A stretch of DNA of 64,000 bases from Phragmites australis (taxonomy: Eukaryota > Streptophyta > Magnoliopsida > Poales > Poaceae), in assembly GCF_958298935.1 (NCBI RefSeq), contig NC_084927.1:13978001-14042000 (forward strand). The letters run 5' to 3'. The position numbers were made by a program, and so were the translations under genes. The notes under the pieces were generated by a model. That model was not told where the DNA came from, did no database searches, and worked only from the letters and a program-made list of their open reading frames with translations. Shown piece after piece: positions 51,503 through 63,693 of this stretch (within the stretch, counting starts at the first letter, position 1; every line of letters begins with the position of its first letter).

Positions 51503-54500
51503 TGAGGAACCGTCCAGATAATATTATAATTAATCATTAAGTCGATCATTTGTGTAATCATGACTACACGATTAACTAGACTATCACCCCGGTAGTCCTG
51601 GTATGTGTTTTGTGCCCAAGATCGAAATACACACCTTTACAACAAGCGTATCATCTCAAGACATAATAAAGAGCGAGTAATTAAATTAAGTTACAAGTCT
51701 TTAAGTAGATTAACTTTATAACCAAAGCATAAACCAAACATTGTTAGAGTAGTTACCCAGTGGAAAGAGTTACATAATGACAAAAGATAGGTAGCGCCAT
51801 TGACCTAAGGAACCACCCCAAAATAACAACACTTGAGTAGAACGACACTACTCCTACTTGTCGCCAACATCGACAGGCGTAAAGTAGCCAAAGACTAAAC
51901 CTTCCTCACCTGAAAAGCAAAAGAAGTTTATAATGGGCACATATAAATAGCCCAACTCCAAGGAGAATGTGATTTTAATAATTAGCAAGGACTCAGCCAC
52001 AAGGTTAAGTGAATTTCATATGCAAGAGCAATTTCGACTCAAGTGTAAGCACTTACAGCTACCCATAAACAACTTTCTATCATGAGTTCATTGCCATACT
52101 ATAATTATAACTTGAACCATATCAAAACTTCAACAACATCATCATACATTTCCCAACATACCATCACAGCCACAACCGGAACTCTACTATTGATGCAAAT
52201 GGACAGAAGCGTGCTCATAACCGAGAACGCGACAATTCGAATTGTTTTACACCCTGCATGGAGGTACTCCATTACCTACATGACTTGAGGACCATACGGC
52301 TTCTGTGACCAGACAGGTCCACACATGGGAGTACTAATGTCAACCTTTTCCAAATAAGTCCCAACCATTCGAACATGCGCCTCGACATGCGGGGGTCATT
52401 TAGAACTACTCCTAGAGTAAACTAGATACCCCTTCCAAGCCTATTATGCTGACAACACCCGAGACTAGCACGCCAAAAGATCATAGCTACATAAGGTATT
52501 TGGCTCATCCATCCTATATACGGATATGTTGTAAGTACAAACAAGTGCTAAAGCCAATTGCAACAACGGATGTTGTTTAATCGATTCAAGTGGGCCAATA
52601 GTATTCAAGACTCCCTTCTTGAGCCATCCCTATTGCCTGCCCGAAACCCAACATAAAGCATAACTTATCAATGTCAAGGGAGGTAATGCAACAAATGGGA
52701 TCTAACCCAAAACCCGACATAAGACTCATTGATATGCAAACATACATAAAGCATAACTTATCAATTGATACAATATATGATCTAAAGTAATAGAATGAAA
52801 ATGCTTAGATGCTTGCCTTATTGATCAGCTTCACAAGCAAGGAAAACAACTTTTGGATCGCCCTCGATCACGCCCGAGTTACCCTCCGGTCCTTCGTTCA
52901 TTAAGAAGAATGCATGCAATGATGAGCATGAAAGAGATGCCATGAAAATGCTACAAAATTTTAATGGGGATGTGGAACTGGGTAATGAACATAATGCAAC
53001 ATGAAACAATCCAATTGAAGCACATATGCTCATGGTATAAATGATTTATATAAGGGCTATCCAAAAAGGACCGTAACTAAACTAGGTATCAAAACTAAAT
53101 GAACTTAAACAATTTAAGCTTGTTGTTTTGTCTGGTTCAATAATACGGCTTATCCAAGTGAGTTTTACAGACCCACTGGGCCAGGGGCTCAGCAGGAAGA
53201 GGATTCTACCATGAGAGAAGCACAGAGGTCAACCCGCTTCAAAAAGTATTTTTTTTTTCTAGATAGCATTGATCAAAACATGAATTGTCCAAGTGGTTTC
53301 ATAATTTTAAGACATGGTATTAATTAATTTTGATTTAATTAATTGAAAACATATTAAATTACTTAATTAATTATAAAAAAGAATTTTCTTAAGTTATAAC
53401 ATTTTCAAGATATAGCTCATACTAATACAAAGCTAACTCAACTAGTTTCATGATATTTGGAGTTTGTATGAATTAATAATGAAATCTACAAGCTATGGGC
53501 AAAGTAAACAAAAAAGAAAAATGCCTAATAAACAGTACAATCAGGATGCTCTGGGTTGAACTCGAACCCTTTGGGTTTCGAAATCTCCTGGTGAACCTCT
53601 ATGTGGGAGACCTTGGGTATTTTTTGGTAGGATCACCTAGAACCTCTAGATTGAACAAGGACCCTCCGGGTTCCGAAGTCTCTGGGTGAACCTCCGGGTG
53701 GGGGTCCTCGGGTATTTTTGGTTAGGATCACCCGGAACCTTCGAGTTGTGACCTGGAACCTTTGGGTTCCTACAAAATACATGTTTGCGATATTTTTTCA
53801 ACCGATTCAACTTGCATGTCGAATTCTCAACCACTTAAACATGCATAGGAACCAAACCAAGGGTTCTAGACCTATTTTATCCGCTCCACAAACACGAATC
53901 ACTAGATCTAACTCATCCAAACCTTCATTCTAGCTCTATCACCTCAAGAACACAACGTTACTTCGCCATTCCTCGATTGCAACCCACAAATCCATCAAAA
54001 ACCAAGCTAAAGCGTGCATTGATAGTAAGGAACACTAGAGACTTACCCTAGGTCCTTTGCCAAGCATTGTGACCATCGATTTGGGGAAGAGTCAGAGGGA
54101 AGAACTTGGAGAACGGAAACCAAAGTGCTGCTGAAATTTCAGAACAAAGGTGGTGACGAAATTGCTTGTAATTCCTTCAAAACTCCATGCATGCAAGAGA
54201 TTATTGGATGGAAAGGCAGCTAAAAAGGAGGGGGAAACTGTAGTATAATATGCATACCTCAAATCCTAGTGCTTGAGGTGAGATTTGTGTGGAAGGTGAG
54301 AGAGTTTGAGAGAGGGAAGGAGAAAGAGTGCTGCCTCTTTTGCTCTTAGCTGTTGGAGAGGGAGAGAGTCAACGTGAGGGATAGAGTGAGGTGGAGGGGA
54401 GGGGCCACTGCTGTGCAGCCGTGAAAGAGAGGGAAGATGGTGTGGGGTGCCAGGTGGGTCCCACTTGTAAGAGAGACAACTATTTCAGCTGCACCCTCAT

Positions 54501-54737
54501 ATCTTTCTGTCCTATTTCTCCTTCTCTCTTTTCTTAACCCAAGGATGCACTAGTAATCTAATAATTTTAGGAATTATGGTGCAGCGATAACAAAACGAGA
54601 TGAACCCATTTCAAATGGATTAGCCCACAATGCATAAGTGGAGTTTAAACTAAATTAACAAGCTCTCAACAATTAGACTAGATGCTTATGATGCATGATT
54701 ATATTTAATGAAATCATTATGGAATTGGGACGTGACA
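51503..54737 (-). repeat. C 3' LTR
   Basis: On the minus strand it starts TGTCACGTCCC at 54,737 after the polypurine tract and ends GACGGTTCCTCA at 51,503. A TATTTATA box (minus-strand sense) lies near 51,945. At 53,520-53,770 it carries degenerate copies of the CTCCGGGTT-type module also found in the copia LTR. A short conserved coding block (NEGPEGNSGVIEGDP) lies at 52,818-52,912. A second copy in reverse orientation is at 59,469-61,994. Confidence 0.85.
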
Positions 54738-54760
54738 AACCTCCCCCCCCCCCCCTCTAA
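54738..54760 (-). other. C polypurine tract
   Basis: The minus strand has AGA, a run of 13 G, then AGG, directly before the LTR start. The plus strand shows the C run at 54,743-54,755. This would prime plus-strand DNA synthesis. Confidence 0.85.
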
Positions 54761-54889
54761 AAGAATCTTGTCCCAAGATTTAGCTGATCTTAGGGGAGAG
54801 TAAGGTGAACTTAGGAACTTCATTATTTGCGTGGTGAACAAATGATAGGGATTACATCAAGAGACCATGCTATGAGAATTGGAAACTAA

Positions 54890-55494
54890 TGCAACAGTCA
54901 CATATTGGCTTGAAGTTGATCTTCACGTTCCCATGTTCCTTCATCTTTGGTACGATTGCTCCATTGAACCACATGAAAGTGTTGCACCACGTCTTTGATT
55001 TGGCTTCATCAAGGATGCAAATTGGATGCTCGCAATAAGGAAGATCAGGTTGAAGTTCTTGTTCATCCATGGTCACAACTTCGGTTGGCATGCAGAGACA
55101 TTTCTTCAATTGAAAGACATGGAAAATGTTGTGCAAAGTGGAGAGAGATGAAGGTAACTTCAGCTGATAGGCCACCTCGCCACGCCGGGAAATAATTTGG
55201 AAAGGGCCAACATACCACCGCACCAACTTTCCCTTGATTTGGAAATGCCATGTTCCTTTGGGGGAGAGACCATGAAATAGACGAAGTCTCCAATCTTGAA
55301 CACAAGCTCATGACGATGACGATCGCATAGATTTTCTGACAAGATTGAGCTGTGAGAAGGTTCTTGTGAATGGTTAGGACTTGTTCTTCTACCTCTTCGA
55401 CCAAATCCGGGCCTAGAAAAGCTCTTTTGCTGGATTCGGACCAATTCAATAAGGTTCGGCACCTCCTAAAATAGAGTGCCTCGAATGGGGACAT
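54890..55494 (-). pseudogene. C integrase C-terminal domain and chromodomain
   Basis: Frame 54,870-55,226 has VGPFQIISRRGEVAYQLKLP and LHNIFHVFQLKKCL. The chromodomain follows, readable only after a frame change: HVVQWSNRTKDEGTWEREDQ. The GTWERED signature matches the ATWEREEDL of element A. Frame 55,063-55,494 starts MSPFEALYFRRCRTLLNW, the integrase end. Premature stops and shifts are common. Confidence 0.8.
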
Positions 55495-56140
55495 CTTGAT
55501 ACTCGGAAACTATTTTTGTGGGAGAATTCAGCAAATGTCAAGCATATTTCCCACCTCTTCCCATAGGTGAGAGAACAAGCCCTTAACATGTCTTCAAGGA
55601 TTTGATTTACTCTCTCCGTTTGACCATCGGTTTGAGGATAGTATGCAGTGCTATGGAAGAGTTTAGTCCCCATAGCTTCATGAAGGCTTTTCCAAAAATG
55701 AGAGAAGATAGATCCATGGTCAGAAACGATCTTCGTAGGAATACCATGAAGACAAAGGATTCAAGTGAGGTAAATCTTTGCATACTGCTTGACAAAAAAT
55801 ATGGTTTTGATGGGAAGGAAATGAGTTGATTTGGTCAACCGGTCCACAACCCAAATCAAGTCATACCCTTGAGTGATTTTAGGTAGTACGGTAATGAAAT
55901 TCATACGGATTTCCTGCTACTTCCAAGGGGGAATAGGCAAGGGTTGGAACGTACCATCTGGCTTGAGATGTTCAGGCTTCACCCTCTAGCAAACATCACA
56001 CTCGGTGACATAACGAGTGACCTCACGCTTCATGTGGGTCCACCAAAATCTTTGCTTAAGGTCTTGATACATTTTGGTGCTCCCAGGATGAATAGACAGC
56101 AACGAGTCATGGGCTTCACCTAAAATCTTCTTCCTTAACT
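55446..56140 (-). pseudogene. C integrase core with Asp-to-Asn change
   Basis: The zinc finger can be read at about 56,120-55,985 (HPGSTKMYQDLKQRFWW, YVTECDVC). The first core motif reads IRMNFITVLPK where the family has MDFIT (Asn codon 55,899-55,901). Then come DLIWVVDRLTKSTHFL, IVSDHGSIF (second Asp kept) and [20 protein letters not shown] (Glu kept). Confidence 0.85.
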
Positions 56141-56363
56141 CATGGACCTTAGGGACCACAAGTCACTTTCTAAACCACAAGATGCCTTGATTATCCTTCG
56201 AAAATTCCACATTTTTGACCTCCTTCATCTTGTCACAAATTCATGCCATACCCTTGTCATTCTTCTATGCTTCCTTGATTTGATCGAGGAGGGTGGATTT
56301 GACCTCAAGATTTGCAAGAAATCCCTCCGAGACCATATTGTGTCCAAGTCTCCAAAATTCATC

Positions 56364-56860
56364 TCAGAGTGTGGCATTTCTGGGCTTGACCATAGTACAA
56401 CTGCACCGAGCATTTCGGCTCAGGGCATCCGCAATGACGATCGCCTTGCCGGGATGATAGTGAGCCTCCAAATCATAGTCCTTGATCAATTCAAGCCATC
56501 TTCTTTTCCTCATGTTGAGTTTGGCTTGAGTGAATATGTATTTGAGGCTCTTGTGATTGGTGTAGATATTACAAACATTGCCAAGAAGGTAATGGTGCCA
56601 GATTTTTAGAGCATGCACAACGGCGGCAAGCTCTAAATCTTGAATTGGATCATTTTCCTCATTGCGCTTCAATTGGCGAGAGGCATAGGCGATGACTCGG
56701 CCCTCTTGCATGAGAACACAGCCGAGGCCTATATGGGAAGCATCATAATAAATGTCGAAACTCTTGTCCACATCTAGTTGAGAAAGGACTGGAGTAGTGG
56801 TAAGAAGATTCTTCAAAGTGTGGAAGGATTGTTCACAAGCCTCGGACCAAGCAAACTTTA
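56364..56860 (-). pseudogene. C RNase H
   Basis: A 150-codon open frame: [79 protein letters not shown] and [17 protein letters not shown]. The first Asp (YYDAS) and the Glu are kept. In the third motif IYTNHKSL replaces the usual TDHKSL, so Asp is Asn. Probably inactive. Confidence 0.85.
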
Positions 56861-57550
56861 CTCCCTTCTACAAGAGTTTGATTATAGGCTTGGCAATTTT
56901 GGATAAGTTCTCAATGAACAGGCGGTAGTATCCCTCAAGTTCAAGAAAACTCCAGATGTCAGTGACGTTTTATGGTTGCCCCCAATTAAGCACATCTTGA
57001 ACCTTTCTTGGGTCAACAGCGACACCATTTTTGGAAAGGACATGACCATGGAAAGCAACTTTCTTGAGCCAGAATTCACATTTGCTGAATGTGGCATAGA
57101 GACGATTTTCACAGAGCCTTTCAAGAATGACTCAGAGATGCTGGGCATGTTCTTCTACGGTCTTGGAATAAATGAGATATTGTCGATGAAGATTACGACG
57201 AAAGAATCCAGCTCTTCCATGAACACTGTGTTCATTAGATGCATGAAGTAAGCTGGTCCATTAGTTAGGTCAAAGGACATGACCGTGTACTCATAGAGTC
57301 CATAACGAATGGATAAAGCCATTTTAGGAACGTCCTCCGATCCAATCTTTATTTGGTGAAAACCTAATCTTAGATTATTCTTGGAGAAGAAACGAGCACC
57401 GGTCAATTGATCGAATAAGATGTCAATGCAGTGAAGTGGATATTTATTTTTGATGGTGACCGCATTGAAAGGACGATAATCAACACACATCCTCAAAGTA
57501 TTGTCCTTCTTCCTGACAAAAGTTGTCGCAGTTGCAATAGGATTTTATGA
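56861..57550 (-). pseudogene. C reverse transcriptase with mutated box (FIDN)
   Basis: Frame 57,155-57,496 has MRMCVDYRPFNAVTIKNKYP, FFSKNNLRLGFHQIKI (usual [13 protein letters not shown]), [20 protein letters not shown] and the box FIDN at 57,179-57,190. Asn replaces the second catalytic Asp in a GACAAT context, as expected for CpG decay of GACGAT. The N-terminal lead ATATTFVRKKD is readable to about 57,545. The thumb region 56,861-57,150 is broken by stops. Confidence 0.85.
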
Positions 57551-57599
57551 GTGGAAATCGTTTGCCAATGTTCGTTAGAAGGCGCTCGTTTAAATTTCC

Positions 57600-59468
57600 A
57601 GCCGAACTAACCCCCTCTTTGGAACCGTAGGGCCCTCTGGAGTCAAACCCGGGGCGCATCATCATCGTTCGGCCATTGGAGCCCGTCCCCGATGCCATGG
57701 TCCACGGTGGACCGAAGCCCCCCCCCCCCCCTTCGGTTCACAATCCATTGACCCAGTCCACCACCCTTTTTCCTATTAAAAAATAATTCATATTTCACTT
57801 TTTGACGTCATCTTGCGCAATAAAAATAATTTCTAGTATAAAAATTATTCGGTTTATTCTCTGAAAATCAAGTAAAATTTGCAAATTAGCCCCTAAATCT
57901 TTAATAGCTTATAACTTTTTGCTTGTAGCTCCGTTTTGGGCGATTTTCATGCTCAAATATTTGTAGCAACGTGTAAAATCTTTTTATAGGGTTTTTACCA
58001 ATATTTAGTACTGCTTGTTGTACTTTTCTTATAGGTTTCCCTTTTGTGTTTTTTTTTGGTATGTCGATTAGGAGGTGTTCAGTTCAGGAATCTGGAAGAT
58101 CAAGTATTTGAAGACTTCGAGCAACTCTCAGCTGAAGGCAAGTGTCCTTGAACATCTTGCTCCTATTTTAGGGTTTACATGTTAGTTGTTTATCCTTCTT
58201 GCATGCTTGCCTAAATTGGAAACCTATGATAGGGTTTACTAGCTTTTGTATGATTATCCTTATCGCCGTTGATGAGTCAGTGGTTATAAAGGGTAGATAT
58301 GCTAGTCACTGTCATGGTTGGGTTATGAGTTAAATTTAACTAATGATTATATAACATGAACAGGGAGTGGTAATCTTAGCAAGATGGTTAGTTTGAGGTG
58401 GTGCTACACAGCAGGTTTGCAGTTGTTCCTATGTAGGGTCCTAAGGAACAGTTCTTGAACATGTTACCAAACTAAACCGCAACCATCCACGAGGCCTATA
58501 TGGGTATGGCCTAGCTAATTAATTAGCCACCCCTTCGATTCTGCAAGCACTATTGGACGGTTAAGTGACACAAGTGGGGGCTTCTACAACGATGTAATTG
58601 TCTGTTAGTGGTGAAACCTTAGTAGGTGCATGTGGGTCAGCGGGAGCTTTATAAAGGGCTTGTAGTGATCTCTTGGCACACACCTCGAAAGTGTGTAAGT
58701 GCTTGGCCACAGCAACATGGAGACTGTCACCTGGTAGTGCAGGTGATGAAATCACGACCCATGGGGAAAGGTGGGAAAACTCTGTAAAGTATAAATTTGA
58801 TAGATCAGTCGTGCTCATGGTTAAGAGCGACTTGGACTTCTTCTTGATTAGTTGGGATCAAGGTTCTGGAATGGATGGTCAGGTAGCTAGGTAATGGAAT
58901 TATCTGGTGAGTTTTGGTAGCTGGATATGGGATATCTGGTGAGTCTTGGTAGTCAGATGGAATCTGAAGAGTTGTTCCTCTTGTTTAAGTTGTGTCTTCA
59001 CACTTAGTAATTAGGATGCTTGTGGTAAGATCATAGGTTGAAGTTGCTTAGTGCAGTAAACCAGTGTTTAACCTTTTCTTGACTAAAGCCCTATATCATG
59101 CTTTCCCTACACTTACGGAGTACATTATGTACTCACACCCATTGCTTCCCCTCTTTTTCATTCTTCTACTATTGAGAAGCCCGTCAGTGAAGCTACCTCC
59201 TTCAATGAAGACGACTTCGACTTAGAGCTCCTTTTCTAGGCAGGTGTGCCCCCGGTTGACGCATGTGGAAGATGGAAGACCCTCTGGCACTGAAGTTTTC
59301 TTTTCCACTGTGTTTTCTTTTAGACCCTCGGGTCCTTTTGTATTAAGCTATAATTTTATGTATTTTTAACACTGTGATGATACACTGATGATGTAACACG
59401 TATATGTAACTTGGTCCTGGCATACATGTGTTGTACCTGGTTTTGATCCTTTAAAACCGGGTGTTACA
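57600..59468 (+). repeat. B partial LTR, 5' truncated
   Basis: Aligns with about 26,625-28,630 of the B LTR and ends at the same base, GGGTGTTACA (59,468). A 14-base C run lies at 57,718-57,731. The palindrome GAGTACA-TTA-TGTACTC is at 59,118-59,134. The 50 bases before it (57,551-57,599) are unassigned. No B internal sequence follows: the next base belongs to a C LTR. Confidence 0.83.
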
Positions 59469-61994
59469 GTCACAAACTTGGGAAAGAAACTTTGGGTAAA
59501 TTCCCTAGAGTTTCCTTGATAGAATTGTAAGTTTTAGCTCAGTTTTGGTTGGATTTGTGAGCTGCAACTCGAGGTTTAGTGAAGCAACGTGCGTTCTTGA
59601 GGCTATGGAGCTAATGGAGATGATTGAATGAGTAGAGCTAGTGATTCGTGTTTGTGGAGTGGATACAATAGTGTAGAATCCTTGGTGTAGTGTGTTTAAG
59701 TGGTTGGGAGTTTGACATAAAAGTTGAATCGGTCGAAAAAACATTGCAAAACTTGTATTCTGCAGGAACCCAGAGGGTTCGGGTGATCCTAGCCAAAAAG
59801 AACCCAAAGACCCCCATCCAGAGGATCACCTGGAGGTCCAGAACCTGGAGTTTCTAGGTTCAACCCAGAACTTCCTTGATTGTACTGTTCATCAGGCTTT
59901 TTCTTGTGCTGATAGCTTGTATATTTCATAGTTAATTCATACGAACTCCAAAAATTATGAAACTAGTTGTTTTAGCTTCTTATGAGTATGAAATACATGT
60001 TAAATGTTATGAAAACTCAATACATACCATTTGATATTTAATTAATTATTTAAATATGTTTCAGCTTAATTAAATCATAGTTAATTAATGCCATGCCCTA
60101 AAATTATGGAACCACTTGGGTAATTCATATTATGATCAGTGCTATCTAGAGAAAATATACATTGGTATCAAAGTGCTGTTTAAATTGTTAAAGATCATTT
60201 AGTCTTGATAGCTAGCTTAATAAAGATCCTTTTTTAACAGACCTTAAATAAATCATTTTTACCATGAGATTTTGTATTTAAATTCGATTGTTTCTTGCTG
60301 CATTATGTTCATTACCCAGTACCGCATCCCCATTAAAATTTTGTAGCATTTTTATTGCATCTATTTCATGCTCATCATTACATGCGATATTCGTTAGTGA
60401 ACGAAGGACCGGAGGGTGACGCGGGCATGATTGAGGGCGATCCGGAAGTTGTTTCCCTTGCTTGTGAAGCTGATCAACAAGACAAGCATCTAAGCATTTT
60501 TGTCCAATTACTTTGGATCATGTATTGTGTAAATTGATAAGTTATGCTTTATGTATGTTTGCATGTCAATGAGTCTTATGTCGGGTTTTAGGTTAGATCC
60601 TATTTGTTGCATTACCCTCTCTTGACATTGTTTATTGCTTGATCCTTTGTAACCTGGGTTGTTCATGTCACATAATGGTCTAATTTAAAATGGATGTGTT
60701 ATGCTTAGCATGGCATAGGTCCTTGGTAGAAGTTGAATGGTGGTTCAGCTATAGTTCGCGAGTTTAGGGATTCCTTTATATCACAAAGATAATGATGATT
60801 GAGAATGGTGTAAGTTAGTGAGGAGCCAGAATTCGGGTGGGTAATAGGGATGCATTAAGAAGGGAGTCTCGGATGTTATAGGCCTACTTGAATTGATTAA
60901 GCACCATCCGTTGTTGTAGTTGGCTTTAGCACTTATCCGTACTTACCACGTATTCGTATATGGAATGGATGAGCCAAATACCTTATGTAGCTGTGATCTT
61001 TTGGCATGCTAGTCTCGGGTGTTGTTGGCATAATAGGCTTGGAATGGGTATCTAGTTTGCTCTATGAGTAGTTCTAGATGACCCATGTATGCTGAGACGC
61101 ATATTCAAACGGTTGGGGCTTATTTGGCAAAGGTTGACATGAATACCCCTTGTGTGGACCTGTGTGGTCACGCAAGCCGTATAGTCCTTAAGTTATGTGA
61201 GTAATGGAGTACCCCACTGCAGAGTGCAAAACAATTTGAATTGTCACACCATCGGCTATGAGCACGCTTTTATCCATTTGCATCAATCATAGAGTTTTAG
61301 ATGTGGCTGTGATGGTATGTTGGGAAATATATGGTGATGTTGTTGAAGTTTTGATACGGTTCAAGTTATAATTATGATATGGTAATGATCTCAAGATAGA
61401 AGGTTGTTTATAGTTAAGTGTAGATGCTTACACTTGAGTTGAAATTGCTCCTGCATATGACATTCACTTAACCTTGTGGCTGAGTCCTTGCTAATTTTCC
61501 AAATTGCATCGGACTATTTATAAATACCCATTATGGATTAAGTCTTGCGAGTACGTTCGTACTCATGTGCTTCGTTTGCTTTTCAGGTGAGGAAGGTTTA
61601 ACTTTTTGCTACTTTACGCCCGCCGATGTTGGCGACGGGCAGGAGTAGTATCATTCTACTCAAGTATTGTTATTTTGGGGTGGCGCCTTAAGGCAATGGT
61701 GCTACCCGTTTTTTGTCGTTATGTAACTCCTTCCACTGTGTGGTTACTCTAACAATGTTCAATTTATGCTTTTGTTGTAAAGTTAATCTACTTAAAGACT
61801 TGTAACTTAATTTAATTATTTGCGCTTTATTATGTCTTGTGATGATGTGCTTGTGGTAAAGGTGTGTGTTCCGATCTTGAGCACAAAATACATACCGGGA
61901 CTACCGGATTGATATTCTAGTTAATCATTGTAGTCATGATTACTCAAATAATCGACTTAATAATTAATTAGAATATTATCTGGACGGTTCCTCA
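59469..61994 (+). repeat. C partial LTR, plus orientation
   Basis: Aligns in reverse complement with 51,503 to about 54,060. The first ~680 bases of the LTR are missing. The right end CGGTTCCTCA (61,994) matches the C LTR end. A TATAAATA box lies at 61,519-61,526, the palindrome GAGTACG-TT-CGTACTC at 61,549-61,564, and a splice-acceptor-like TTTGCTTTTCAG just after it. The coding block NEGPEGDAGMIEGDP is at about 60,394-60,440. Confidence 0.85.
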
Positions 61995-62039
61995 CATATA
62001 TTTTTGATTCGAAGGATAATGCATTTGGATGAATTATCA

Positions 62040-63350
62040 AGGAATATGCCACAATGTTAAATTGAATTAAGCGAAAGCAATTTAACGACATGTATATGCG
62101 CCCACTAACATAACTCAACTATAACAACTATCCTGTCATGACAACATAAACATTACCAATAAGTAAATAAGCTATTCTCAACATGCGACATACAAAACCA
62201 ACTCCAAACATCCCTCATACAATCCGTTCACATCAAAATTATACGATTGATATCCAATGGATGTTAAGCATGCTCATGACCGAGAGCGTGACAATTCGAA
62301 TTGATTTTACACCATACAGGGGAGTACAACTTTCCCACACTATACGAGTCCATCAACTCGGCCGATGTGATAACCTTTCTCCCACCCATTCCCGCATGGT
62401 TGGCCCATCTCCATGATGCCAAGTACCTAGTCCTCATAGGGCATGCACTAGATCCCTAGTCACTTTATCTCCTTCCACACGCACACAACTTTTTTCCATG
62501 CACATATTATGGAGTCGTGTGCCAATCATCGATATGCAAATAGATAATCGACTCATTTATATATTTATTGAATATGTGAAAGTACGAAAAGTGCTTAAGC
62601 CAACGTCACCACCGATCAATGCTTAAACGACCTAGACGGGCCTACGACACCTGAGACTCCATTCCCAAACCATCCTTAATGCCCATCCAAACCTCATCTC
62701 ATTCTAACAATCTTATTGACCCATCATGATTATTTTTGTGAAACACAATTAAAGCCTAAAGCTCGTGAACAATGGATGATCCACCACTCAACTTCTACCG
62801 GTGACCTATGCATTACTAAGTATACGGTATTTATTTTTAAGTTGGACAATTAAATGGTTATACCCATGTTACAAGGATCAAGATAACCACAATCTCAAGG
62901 TAGAGACAAATGCAACAAGATAGGTTTTACCCATAACCCTGACATCAACTCGCTAAAATATGCATACCATACATATAGCGATAACTTACCAAAGTTAACC
63001 AACAAAAATAATCCAAAGTAAGGTTGAACTATGCATAGATACTTTCCTTGGTGCTCGGCTTCACAATCAACAACATCAAGCTCCGGTTCACTCCCGATCA
63101 CGCTGGCGTTGCTCTCTGGCTCTTCGTTCTCTAAAGAAAGAGCGCACACAATGCAATGAGCATGAATGAATGATGTGAGACATAATCCAAATGCCATGAA
63201 AATGTACATGGAGTGAGTAATGGACATGTTAAAACAAGAATCATGTAAAGTAAAATATGTATGCTCATCGTATAAACGAAAAAGCGAGGCATAATAAAAA
63301 AGGACTAAACAAATAAAAGGCATATATTTAAATAAAGTTGGTATTAAGAA
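62040..63350 (-). repeat. diverged C-like LTR, minus orientation
   Basis: Shares blocks with the C LTRs in the orientation of 51,503-54,737. These include GCTCATGACCGAGAGCGTGA with CAATTCGAATTG near 62,270-62,305, and on the minus strand AGAACGAAGAGCCAGAGAG with a matching peptide (NEEPESNASVIGSEPE) near 63,060-63,135. It is clearly a different subfamily. No coding domain is attached. Confidence 0.65.
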
Positions 63351-63693
63351 AACTCCTAAAATGACATTAATTATTTTTCATGCATAGGGGTACACTAATA
63401 AAGATTTTTATAAGTGGTATTACACCTAAGTTATTTTTATTCTTTTCTGCACAATTTTTACGAAGCAACAATGTGAAAACAAACATATGTTAAAATAGTG
63501 GGCTAAACTATTCTAACATGTTGTCCAATATTTTTCCTAAAAATTAATCTATTTTAAAAGATTAATAAAACTAGATTCACTAATTTTGGACATCCCGTGA
63601 TGTAATAGTGAATTATACAATATTAAATACAATTAATTCAATGCAGAAAACAAATATAGAAATTTACATAAGCATCAATATTTTTAGGAACAA
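63351..63693. other. AT-rich sequence, nothing recognised
   Basis: There is no ORF, repeat end or RNA gene that I can support in these 340 bases. It may be the rest of the LTR-like sequence on its left. Confidence 0.4.

Larger units (their letters stand above)
51503..57550 (-). mobile_element. C: Ty3/gypsy chromovirus, 5' half missing
   Basis: Minus strand: a complete 3.2 kb 3' LTR (51,503-54,737), polypurine tract, chromodomain, integrase, RNase H and most of RT, cut near 57,550 beside a B LTR. Gag, protease and the 5' LTR are missing. It is related to A in gene order and chromodomain but has a different LTR. Confidence 0.85.

Noticed and set aside
57718..57731. Run of 14 C as a polypurine tract of a minus-strand element
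   Set aside because: It sits inside a B LTR copy, with no LTR start beside it. It is probably a slippage-expanded homopolymer. The C run at 54,743-54,755 does fit a polypurine tract.
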